This document shows, in pieces, positions 7,257 through 12,410 of a stretch of 23,162 bases of DNA. Under the pieces are notes generated by a model, which saw only the letters and a program-made list of their open reading frames with translations, was not told the origin of the DNA and ran no database searches. The translations under genes and the position numbers were made by a program. The stretch spans positions 1 through 23,162 of the IMG/VR virus record IMGVR_UViG_3300026276_000083; one strand, written 5' to 3'. This stretch comes from a virus. Position 1 is the stretch's first letter. Every line of letters starts with the position of its first letter.

Positions 7257-8084
7257 TCAGGCTTTAAATTCACCGATGAAGGTTTCAACTTCTACGTCGG
7301 TGAAGTTGGTTTCGAGCAGTTCGCGGAACTCTGTAGCCATATGCTCTTCTTCGGTTTCCAGCTGGACAATGCGCAGAACCAGCACCGGAGCATTGCCGCC
7401 GGTCAAGACGCTGTAGCGAAGGCGGAAGCGGCGATCACCCAGACCTTCATACGGCACGCACTTAAATTCAAAAGCCGCTGGCATGACTTCTTTGCTTTTC
7501 GCTTCCACGCTTTCCATTACTGACCGTTTGGCACCGAAATCACTGTCTTCATGATCCGCCGAGCTGGATGCTTCGATGGTGATCTTACGAACGCCGCCGA
7601 TCGCTTTCTTGATGTCCAGCACTTCGCCGTCAGCGGTGAAAGCAATCAGGAATTCAGACCAGTCTTCCAGCCACTCGGCCAGATCTTTCTGTGAGTTTTT
7701 GGCACCGTTGATATTTAGCAAAGCTTGGAATGGGGCAGTGCGTTTCAGCTTCAGTACAGCGGTGTTATCGGCGTGTCCTGGCATATCCAGTGTGCCGAGG
7801 TTGAATACTGTCACCGCTGCCATGTTGTCGGCATTGATGAAGCTGCGCACGCCAGCACCTGCATACTGTTTACAGTAGCGGCAGAAGTCGTGAATGCTGG
7901 CAGTTTCCATTTTCCCGCGGAAGCGAAAGCGGCCATCATGCAGGCTTTCGAGAGAATGAATGCGCACTGACTCTGGCAGAGCTACAGCGGGGCAATCAGC
8001 GGAGGAAAGACGCTCTTCCAGCAGCGTCGAAAAAGACATGTCGCGGACTTCTTTTATTGCTGATGCGTCTAAAACTTGAGACAT
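7257..8084 (-). CDS. DUF2303 family protein (YfdQ-like)
   Basis: A 275-residue protein of the DUF2303 family, common in left operons of enterobacterial prophages (E. coli YfdQ is a member). The opening MSQVLDASAIKEVRDM, the central FRGKMETASIHDFCRYCKQY and FQALLNINGAKNSQKDLAEWLEDW, and the C-terminal beta-rich region ending EVETFIGEFKA fit the family. It is soluble, with no signal peptide. It lies 35 bp downstream of the YfdP-like gene, as in other prophages. The biochemical role is unknown. Confidence 0.82.
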   Translation of the reverse strand: MSQVLDASAIKEVRDMSFSTLLEERLSSADCPAVALPESVRIHSLESLHDGRFRFRGKMETASIHDFCRYCKQYAGAGVRSFINADNMAAVTVFNLGTLDMPGHADNTAVLKLKRTAPFQALLNINGAKNSQKDLAEWLEDWSEFLIAFTADGEVLDIKKAIGGVRKITIEASSSADHEDSDFGAKRSVMESVEAKSKEVMPAAFEFKCVPYEGLGDRRFRLRYSVLTGGNAPVLVLRIVQLETEEEHMATEFRELLETNFTDVEVETFIGEFKA

Positions 8085-8119
8085 AACGATTTCCTTTTTC
8101 AGAAGGTTTAATGCGATGG

Positions 8120-8491
8120 TTATCGCGCGTCGCGGAGTTTGCCGTCAGCAGCACCCGCAATTGTGAACAGCTGGCCTTGGTCTTCCTGCATGATGGACAG
8201 CTTGCCGCCTTTGCCGACGTACATCGGGGTTTCGGTCGTGTCTTCTTCCGACGTTTTCCCGCGCGGCGTTGGTGCTGAGAACTTCAGTTTGTGAGCCAGC
8301 ATTACGCGTTTTTCTTCCATCGAATTACTGATGCGGGAAACATCAATCTCGATGGTCACTTTGCCTTTACCGCCGTTGTTGAGAACGCCCAGAGCAGCGG
8401 CATTCAGCGCAGCGGCGATTTTGTTTTCGAAAATACCGGCGTCCAGTTCGGAGAGAAACTCCGGGACGTTGGTCATACGACTTTCAGTCAT
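8120..8491 (-). CDS. YfdP-like phage protein, 123 aa
   Basis: Small acidic protein beginning MTESRMTNVPEFLSELDAGIFENKIAAALN, with a central beta segment GKGKVTIEIDVSRIS and a C-terminal GKLSIMQEDQGQLF. It usually accompanies DUF2303 in prophages, hence the YfdP-like label. I chose ATG 8491 because GAGG lies 8 nt upstream. ATG 8497 has that motif only 2 nt away, and 8518 has none. It is the first sizeable gene after the pL leader. Function is unknown. Confidence 0.68.
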   Translation of the reverse strand: MTESRMTNVPEFLSELDAGIFENKIAAALNAAALGVLNNGGKGKVTIEIDVSRISNSMEEKRVMLAHKLKFSAPTPRGKTSEEDTTETPMYVGKGGKLSIMQEDQGQLFTIAGAADGKLRDAR

Positions 8492-8504
8492 TTTCATGCC
8501 CTCG

Positions 8505-8630
8505 TTATCGCGGCGCACACCGCGGGAAATTACTCACACACATAGAAAAGGGCCACCGGTTACGCACTGGGTGTGCTGGTGGGGCCAGCGAACCCTTGTC
8601 TATGTCTGCGAAAAAATTGGCGGTGGTCAT
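8505..8630 (-). CDS. Leader ORF, 41 aa
   Basis: The frame starts MTTANFFADIDKGSLAPPAH, has the basic stretch VRNRWPFSMCVSN and ends RCAPR. It stops just before the ribosome binding site of the next gene. Its ATG (8630) lies 2 nt after a three-codon mini-ORF (ATG-TTC-TGA, 8641-8633). That mini-ORF has a good GGGGGAG site, so re-initiation is plausible. The frame can be extended to ATG 8708 (67 aa). It looks like leader peptides found in front of prophage early operons. Translation is not proven. Confidence 0.45.
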   Translation of the reverse strand: MTTANFFADIDKGSLAPPAHPVRNRWPFSMCVSNFPRCAPR

Positions 8631-8686
8631 GATCAGAACATTATCTTCGCTCCCCCTTGGGTAGGTTGAAGAGTCATGCCACCGCC
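8619..8686 (-). repeat. Inverted repeat GGCGGTGG / CCACCGCC in pL leader
   Basis: An 8-bp perfect inverted repeat (8619-8626 and 8679-8686) encloses the GGGGGAG site, the mini-ORF and the start of the 41-codon leader ORF. If it forms in RNA it would place the leader start codon at the base of a large loop, which could regulate leader translation. Significance is uncertain. Confidence 0.4.
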
Positions 8687-8727
8687 GAAAGACAACTACA
8701 CACAGCAATTATCGAGTTCCACGTCGA

Positions 8728-8790
8728 TCTGGTCGGGCGGCGGGAGTTGAACCCGCAACAGGGTTAGGAGCCCTGCCATCACCGGATGCT
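8728..8790 (-). ncRNA. tRNA-like anticodon and T arms in pL leader RNA
   Basis: In the leftward RNA, CAGGG-CTCCTAA-CCCTG forms a 5-bp stem with a 7-nt loop, exactly an anticodon arm (CCT at anticodon positions). GCGGG-TTCAACT-CCCGC forms a canonical T arm. It is followed by CGCCCGA and then CCA, like a tRNA 3' end. No matching 5' acceptor strand (TCGGGCG) or D arm is seen, and only 2 nt separate the two arms. It is therefore not a working tRNA. Possible roles are an RNase P signal, an antisense loop with anti-Shine-Dalgarno CTCCT, or a remnant. Confidence 0.6.
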
Positions 8791-8792
8791 TG

Positions 8793-8877
8793 GCACAACG
8801 TTAAGAGCACTGATTCTGTGGTTCAGAAGGTTGATTGTTAGTGAGACGCTCAACAACCAGTGCTCTTAACGTTGTGC
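8793..8877 (-). ncRNA. Structured pL leader element: 20-bp stem enclosing two hairpins
   Basis: 8793-8812 and 8858-8877 are perfect 20-nt reverse complements, separated by 45 nt. The enclosed RNA can form TTCTG-AACCA-CAGAA and a second hairpin with TTGTT/AACAA ends. The predicted pL start (about 8884) leaves only a few unpaired nucleotides before the stem. The 3' arm contains TGCTCTTAAC, close to rrn and lambda boxA. No T-run follows, so it is not a simple terminator. Candidates are a nut/put-type antitermination site or a C4/P4-CI-like regulatory RNA. Confidence 0.65.
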
Positions 8878-8890
8878 TGCTGATGGGATA

Positions 8891-8919
8891 ACTATGACCT
8901 GAGTAATAAGTAGTGTCAA
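8891..8919 (-). promoter_or_regulatory. Promoter pL
   Basis: On the minus strand TTGACA (8919-8914), a 17-bp spacer and CATAGT (8896-8891) form a strong sigma70 promoter pointing into the left operon. An operator-like ATTAC-N4-GTCAT sequence overlaps the -10 box. This is the same arrangement as at pR on the other side of the repressor gene. Confidence 0.8.
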
Positions 8920-8952
8920 TAAGTCATAGAAAATATTTATTACATAGGTAAT
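8894..8952. promoter_or_regulatory. Left operator sites (OL)
   Basis: ATTACTCAGGTCAT (minus strand, 8907-8894) and the fully symmetric ATTACATAGGTAAT (8939-8952) match the right-hand sites ATTACCCAAGTCAT and ATCACCTAGGTCAT. A half-matching copy ending AAGTCAT lies between (8914-8927), giving steps of 20-25 bp. The consensus is ATYACNYARGTCAT. The binding proteins would be the CI and Cro homologues. Confidence 0.65.
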
Positions 8953-9160
8953 AAGTGAGGGTGTGAATATTTTTAAAAAAAACGTTACCAAGTGCGCATG
9001 AGGTGTTTTACTATATAAATATACAGTAGTTCGGCACATGAGATGAAAAATGTGATTTACGAATGAAGATCAAACAGGGTGGGTTTGGGATGGGGATTTT
9101 ACTTAAGAAAAATAACCAAGGCGGCTATGACCATACCCTGGTTGATGATGAGGAGATTGT
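8953..9160. other. AT-rich region between OL and the 3' end of the repressor gene
   Basis: Holds the LexA-like box (9009-9028) and the first third of a small plus-strand frame. No rex-like gene is present, and no strong promoter is apparent on either strand besides pL. Confidence 0.5.
9009..9028. promoter_or_regulatory. LexA-box-like site
   Basis: TACTATATAAATATACAGTA matches the SOS box TACTGTATATATATACAGTA closely. The essential CTGT-N8-ACAG is CTAT-N8-ACAG, one core mismatch, with symmetric flanking TA. It lies in the immunity region beside a repressor that appears unable to self-cleave. The AT-rich context lowers specificity. Confidence 0.5.
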
Positions 9161-9299
9161 TTATTTGCGCAATTTGCGGACAAATATTTGTTCTGCAACG
9201 CCGAGAATGCAGGATGGGTCAGTGATCTCTGATAATGGAATTCGAGTGTCATCAACCTCTAAAAAACCAAGGCCGTTGCCGCCTTCAAGAAATCGATAG
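9063..9299 (+). CDS. Possible small ORF convergent with the repressor gene, 78 aa
   Basis: The frame begins MKIKQGGFGMGILLKKNN and its first ~33 codons lie outside the repressor gene. The rest runs antisense through the last ~140 bp of cI. An internal ATG (9093) is preceded by a G-rich AGGGTGGG. The LexA-like box lies 35 bp upstream, so an SOS-induced antirepressor or antisense role is conceivable. No family is recognised and the antisense overlap makes chance openness likely. Confidence 0.25.
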   Translation: MKIKQGGFGMGILLKKNNQGGYDHTLVDDEEIVYLRNLRTNICSATPRMQDGSVISDNGIRVSSTSKKPRPLPPSRNR

Positions 9300-9757
9300 G
9301 TTGAAATCTCATTATGAATTTTAGTAACAATTAGTTCCCCGTTACCAGGCTTTGCTGTTGGATCAACAACAACAATGGCCCCAGCTGGCGCTTCAGCAAC
9401 CCCTGAATTCTTTTTCATGATGTAGGCTCGGAAATGTTTAGGAAGTTGCTCCATCCAAAGCACTGCATCACCGGTTTGCCCATTCTCGTCCCATACATCT
9501 ACCTGCATAGAAACGTCGATTTTCTTCAGCTCCGCTCGATCCGAGCCTTGCATTGAGCCAACACCGTTTATCAGCCAATCAGCACTAATCCCCAATGCCG
9601 CAGCCAGTCTCCCAGAGAACTTCGATGTCTCATTTTTCCCAGAAAGTATTTTAGAAATAATCGATTGTTGGACACCAGAACGCCGAGCCAGCTCGGTTTG
9701 AGAGCTAATGCCCAGCTCAGTCATCGCGTGGTTAAGTCGTTCAGATAGTTTTTTCAT
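9161..9757 (-). CDS. cI: CI-type prophage repressor with degenerate S24 domain
   Basis: Maintains lysogeny by binding OL and OR. The N-terminal HTH covers about residues 8-60 (TELARRSGVQQSIISKILSG), and the C-terminal domain has the LexA/CI S24 fold (AIVVVDPTAKPGNGELIVTK). A serine is kept (S118 in KKNSGV), but the glycine and methionine of the usual GxSM are changed. The lysine region expected as FKKL reads TYRFL (154-157), with no lysine. I see no Ala-Gly cleavage site in the linker. Self-cleavage therefore looks impaired. The protein has 198 residues. The gene is divergent from cro. Confidence 0.88.
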   Translation of the reverse strand: MKKLSERLNHAMTELGISSQTELARRSGVQQSIISKILSGKNETSKFSGRLAAALGISADWLINGVGSMQGSDRAELKKIDVSMQVDVWDENGQTGDAVLWMEQLPKHFRAYIMKKNSGVAEAPAGAIVVVDPTAKPGNGELIVTKIHNEISTYRFLEGGNGLGFLEVDDTRIPLSEITDPSCILGVAEQIFVRKLRK

Positions 9758-9792
9758 GCCTGAAAAATATTCCTTACGTCATCACCAGTCAA

Positions 9793-9831
9793 ATCACCTA
9801 GGTCATTGACTTTTTCTATTACCCAAGTCAT
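9793..9831. promoter_or_regulatory. Right operator sites (OR)
   Basis: ATCACCTAGGTCAT (9793-9806) and ATTACCCAAGTCAT (9818-9831) lie 25 bp apart. They match the left operators and overlap the -35 and -10 boxes of pR. A weaker ATCACC-containing sequence at 9781-9794 may be a third site. Confidence 0.65.
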
Positions 9832-9834
9832 ATT
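9806..9834 (+). promoter_or_regulatory. Promoter pR
   Basis: TTGACT (9806-9811), a 17-bp spacer and CATATT (9829-9834) point into cro. Start of transcription is expected near 9841, about 24 nt before the cro ATG. Both hexamers overlap operator sites, as at pL. Confidence 0.78.
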
Positions 9835-9864
9835 TATGCTTCATTATGCCTTAAGGAATGGAAC

Positions 9865-10104
9865 ATGAACGACGTTATTCAGAAGGCAATCAACATTGCC
9901 GGTTCGCAATCAGAGTTGGCTCGTCGAGTGGGCGTTGACCAGTCTGCTGTAAGCAAGTGGCTTTTCGGCGGTGGCATTCGGGCTCATTACATACCAGCGA
10001 TTGTAAAAGCAACTATGGGTGAGATTTCAGTAAATGAAATCCTTGCCTCTTTGGGTAGTTCTGTCGTTGCTGAAAATATTACCTCAACCCAGCCCCAAGC
10101 ATAA
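9865..10104 (+). CDS. cro: Cro-type regulator (YdaS-like HTH)
   Basis: A 79-residue DNA-binding protein with one HTH domain, SQSELARRVGVDQSAVSKWL (about 13-33), followed by GGGIRAHYIPAIVKAT. The layout matches the YdaS/Cro family that opens lambdoid right operons. It is the first gene after pR and divergent from the repressor. AAGGA lies 7 nt before the ATG. It probably represses cI transcription and tunes early promoters during lytic growth. Confidence 0.85.
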   Translation: MNDVIQKAINIAGSQSELARRVGVDQSAVSKWLFGGGIRAHYIPAIVKATMGEISVNEILASLGSSVVAENITSTQPQA

Positions 10105-10123
10105 CTACCGAAGGAAAATCGAA

Positions 10124-10654
10124 ATGGTAGACCTGAAATCAACAGTTAAAGCGATGTGCAAAGCATTCCCCGGAGGTCGTTCTGCAATGGCTGGCGCTTT
10201 GGGTATCTCCGAAACAAAGTTCGACAACAAGCTTTATCAAAAGAATGGATGTCGCTTCTTTGAGTTGGATGAGCTTAAAGCCATGGAAGACTTTTCAAAT
10301 ACAAATCTGCTCGCCGATTACTTCGCCAAGCGTCGCGGATGTTTGCTGGTTGACCGACCAAAATTTGAAGAGCTGGACCGCGTTGACCTGTATTCGAGAG
10401 CGGTCCGGACAGCTGCTGCTCGTGGTCACGTTGACCAGATAATCGAAGAAGCACTCGAGGATGGGGTTATTGATGATAAGGAGGCTGAGGAAATCGAGTT
10501 TTATCATCGTCGCCACATGATCGCCCGCGAGGAAGAAGTACAGGCGTTAACTTCATTACTTTCAAGAAAGAAGGCTGGAAAAGGTGACGCCCCAAGTGTG
10601 CAGCTCGGGGCGTCGGTCGCATCAACTAAACAGTGTGGAGTAATTAACGCATGA
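10124..10654 (+). CDS. CII/YmfL-like phage regulatory protein
   Basis: Regulatory CII family (Phage_CP76, YmfL-like), 176 residues. The N-terminal part VKAMCKAFPGGRSAMAGALG and then SETKFDNKLYQKNGCRFFELDEL is the characteristic HTH-containing region. The C-terminal half is acidic and helical. The start is ATG 10124 with AAGGA 8 nt upstream; the longer frame from 10034 overlaps cro. By position it corresponds to lambda cII, but it is not homologous to it at the sequence level I can see. Its last 70 bp contain the third TGTGCAG hairpin. Confidence 0.82.
   Translation: MVDLKSTVKAMCKAFPGGRSAMAGALGISETKFDNKLYQKNGCRFFELDELKAMEDFSNTNLLADYFAKRRGCLLVDRPKFEELDRVDLYSRAVRTAAARGHVDQIIEEALEDGVIDDKEAEEIEFYHRRHMIAREEEVQALTSLLSRKKAGKGDAPSVQLGASVASTKQCGVINA
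10586..10640 (+). promoter_or_regulatory. TGTGCAG-loop hairpin plus GTGTGGAG ribosome binding site, copy 3
   Basis: GACGCCCCAAG (10586-10596) pairs with CTCGGGGCGTC (10604-10614) as an 11-position stem with one A-C mismatch around the loop TGTGCAG. AACTAAACAGTGTGGAGT follows, then the ATG at 10651. The loop and downstream sequence match copy 1, while the stem sequence is wholly different yet still paired. It lies in the 3' end of the CII-like gene. Confidence 0.65.
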
Positions 10655-10998
10655 ACAGTTTACTCATAAAAGCCGGAGTTCCGCAAATCCGCTGTGTAGC
10701 GACTGGCGGTGCCGCTGGCTCTCTTTCGTACGAAGTGATGATAGGCAACCGCTGGATCGCGTGCAACTACCAGTTCGCCGCTTGGTGGGTAGGTTACGTC
10801 TGTGAGCACAGCCGGAAGGTGAGCGCATGTCTGAAGAAATCCAAAAGCTGGACCGGCGTTACAAGGATTGGCGGGGCGTTGTGGTACACGTCGTGGGCTT
10901 CGACCGATCGGGCGGCAGAGTCATCTTCATGCGCGCCGGTTACCCGCATGAGTGCGCACAGCCGGTTGAGTTATTCCGATCGCGGTTTGAGAGGTTGA
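10651..10998 (+). CDS. Hypothetical phage protein, up to 115 aa, 3' end uncertain
   Basis: Starts in an ATGA overlap with the CII-like gene and has the repeated GTGTGGAG ribosome binding site. Both support translation. The first ~55 residues (MNSLLIKAGVPQIRCVATGG, then YEVMIGNRWIACNYQFA) look like a small phage protein. After about residue 58 the frame runs through the DUF4222 gene in another phase and looks like shadow sequence. A TGA sits in a different phase just before the DUF4222 start, so a small indel may have removed the original stop. Confidence 0.55.
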   Translation: MNSLLIKAGVPQIRCVATGGAAGSLSYEVMIGNRWIACNYQFAAWWVGYVCEHSRKVSACLKKSKSWTGVTRIGGALWYTSWASTDRAAESSSCAPVTRMSAHSRLSYSDRGLRG

Positions 10999-11018
10999 TT
11001 GATGAGCCGGATATTTGA
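10827..11018 (+). CDS. DUF4222 family protein, 63 aa
   Basis: Small conserved phage protein. EEIQKLDRRYKDWRGVVVHV followed by GFDRSGGRVIFMRAGYPHEC and FRSRFERL matches the DUF4222 pattern well. GGAAGGTGAG lies just before the ATG at 10827. It overlaps the preceding frame by 172 bp in another phase and the replication gene by 17 bp. It occurs at this position, between CII-like and O-like genes, in other enterobacterial prophages. Its function is unknown. Confidence 0.82.
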   Translation: MSEEIQKLDRRYKDWRGVVVHVVGFDRSGGRVIFMRAGYPHECAQPVELFRSRFERLIDEPDI

Positions 11019-12114
11019 TGTTGTTCAGTCTCTTTCAGGCCAGAGGAATGCGATTGTTATTCCTCGCCCGTACGTTCGCTTTTTTGCTGGTGATCAGCAG
11101 GCGTATGTTCTCGGCGCGATTTTAAATCAAATTGTCTTTTGGTCTGGCGTCGATTCATCTGCTGGCGAAGGTTGGTTCTATAAGAGCCACAAAGAAATGG
11201 GTGATGATTTAGAGGGGCTCAGTGAAGATCAGGTTTCTCGCCTGACCAATAAACTGTGCACGAAGTATTTCCCTGGGATAATTGAGACCAAAAGCCGGAA
11301 AGTAAACGGCACTCCAACGATGCATTATCGCGTTGATGGTGATGCGTTAATCGCTAAAATATTCCCGTCCTCTTTGGACTCCGCGAAAGTGCGGAATCCA
11401 AATCGCGAAGTTGCGGGATCCAAATCGCAGAAGTGCGGAACGGAAATCGCAGAAGTGCGGAATGATGGAAACCGCGAAAGTGCGGAATCCTATCTCTATA
11501 CAGATCATTACTCAGATCAAAACAAACAGATCATAAAACCCTCTTGTCCGCCGGCTGCGCCGACACACGGGGAGGGATTTATTTCTGAACGTTTGACGAG
11601 AGAAGCCACTGAAATCATTCAGCACCTGTCGAACCTGACCAGCGTGAAGTTCGAAACCACAGACGGCAACCTGCAACACATCCGCGCCCGTCTGCGTAAC
11701 GCTACCGCGACCAAGGCTGAAATGCTGGTTGTTGTTGATCACCTTGTTGCCAGCTGGCTCGGCACGAAGTATGCGCGCGGCCTGAACCCTGCAAAGATTT
11801 TCTCTTCCGAAAAGTTCTCTTCCAACCTGCTGGCAGCCAAAGCATGGGACGCCGCTGGCCGCCCGGCTTGTTCCAGCGAAGCCACCGCAACAGGAAATGA
11901 CTCCACCGTCGATTCTGCTGAACGGGACGCAGCATACCGCCGCTTTACCTCTGGCGTCGGGGCAACGAAAAAGCCGAGTGAGCTGGAGAAAATGGTCCGT
12001 GTAGAAGCGGACAGAGCGAACGTAAGAAACATGGGGCCTGCGTATTCACAGCCGCGCTGGAACCAGATTTGGAAAGACTGCGCCCAGCGCCAGCAGGGAG
12101 TGAAAGCAGCATGA
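11002..12114 (+). CDS. O-like replication initiation protein
   Basis: Probable origin-binding initiator, 370 residues. The N-terminal domain (about 1-125) looks like a winged-helix DNA-binding region (FYKSHKEMGDDLEGLSEDQVSRLTNKL). A central linker is encoded by the iterons. The C-terminal domain (about 195-285) matches the conserved phage Phg_2220_C type (ATEIIQHLSNLTSVKFETTD, then GLNPAKIFSSEKFSSNLLAA). I chose ATG 11002, with GAGAGG 7 nt upstream. As in lambda O, the origin lies inside the gene. No separate helicase or loader gene is recognised nearby. Confidence 0.8.
   Translation: MSRIFDVVQSLSGQRNAIVIPRPYVRFFAGDQQAYVLGAILNQIVFWSGVDSSAGEGWFYKSHKEMGDDLEGLSEDQVSRLTNKLCTKYFPGIIETKSRKVNGTPTMHYRVDGDALIAKIFPSSLDSAKVRNPNREVAGSKSQKCGTEIAEVRNDGNRESAESYLYTDHYSDQNKQIIKPSCPPAAPTHGEGFISERLTREATEIIQHLSNLTSVKFETTDGNLQHIRARLRNATATKAEMLVVVDHLVASWLGTKYARGLNPAKIFSSEKFSSNLLAAKAWDAAGRPACSSEATATGNDSTVDSAERDAAYRRFTSGVGATKKPSELEKMVRVEADRANVRNMGPAYSQPRWNQIWKDCAQRQQGVKAA
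11382..11490 (+). repeat. Five origin iterons inside the replication gene
   Basis: Five 18-bp copies of CGCRRAAGTGCGGAATCC start at 11382, 11404, 11426, 11448 and 11473, with steps of 22, 22, 22 and 25 bp. The first and last are identical (CGCGAAAGTGCGGAATCC). The 22-bp step is about two helical turns and not a multiple of three, so successive copies are read in different frames. Selection is therefore on DNA. This closely parallels the lambda ori iterons inside O. Confidence 0.88.
11491..11540 (+). other. AT-rich region beside iterons, probable unwinding element
   Basis: About 50 bp directly after the last iteron are AT-rich (TATCTCTATACAGATCATTA, then AAACAAACAGATCATAAAA). The lambda origin has its AT-rich melting region in the same relative place. 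Function is inferred from position and composition. Confidence 0.6.
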
Positions 12115-12410
12115 AATCATACCCAGAGTTAGTTCTCGAAGAGCTACAACGCGATAACACCCCGCGTACATCGGCACAGATTGAAGCCCAGATCACCGCC
12201 AGAACAGGCGTTACTCCGCACAAGACAGCAGTGCATGGCGCAATCATCGCACTGAGAAAGCGTCCTAACGTGCATCTGATTCATACGTTGACCAATCCGC
12301 GCAAGTACAGCCTGGCAGTTCCATCAGCAACAGTGAAAACCCCGGCTGAAATCAATGCTGAGTTTGAACGTAATTTGTGGGCAGTACGTCAGGGAAGGGG
12401 AAAGGCATGA
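12111..12410 (+). CDS. Small winged-helix-like phage protein, 99 aa
   Basis: The start MKSYPELVLEELQRDNTPRT and the following SAQIEAQITARTGVTPHKTAVHGAIIALRKRPNV look like a winged-helix fold, with the wing near HLIHTLTNPRKYSL. The ATG overlaps the stop of the replication gene (ATGA), and the stop overlaps the methyltransferase start in the same way. The position after the O-like gene would suit a replication accessory or regulatory DNA-binding protein. No family name is certain. Confidence 0.7.
   Translation: MKSYPELVLEELQRDNTPRTSAQIEAQITARTGVTPHKTAVHGAIIALRKRPNVHLIHTLTNPRKYSLAVPSATVKTPAEINAEFERNLWAVRQGRGKA

Noticed and set aside
8728-8790. Functional tRNA-Arg(CCT)
   Set aside because: Anticodon and T arms are canonical, but there is no D arm, no 5' acceptor strand and too short a variable region.
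8858-8877. Intrinsic terminator at the 20-bp inverted repeat
   Set aside because: No T-run on either strand after the stem, and the 45-nt loop is unlike a terminator.
10034-10123. N-terminal extension of the CII-like protein
   Set aside because: It overlaps cro in another frame and is replaced by ATG 10124 with a well-placed AAGGA.
11382-11490. CRISPR array or protein-level tandem repeat
   Set aside because: Units are 18 bp at 22-bp steps without spacers, and the frame shifts between units; origin iterons explain them.
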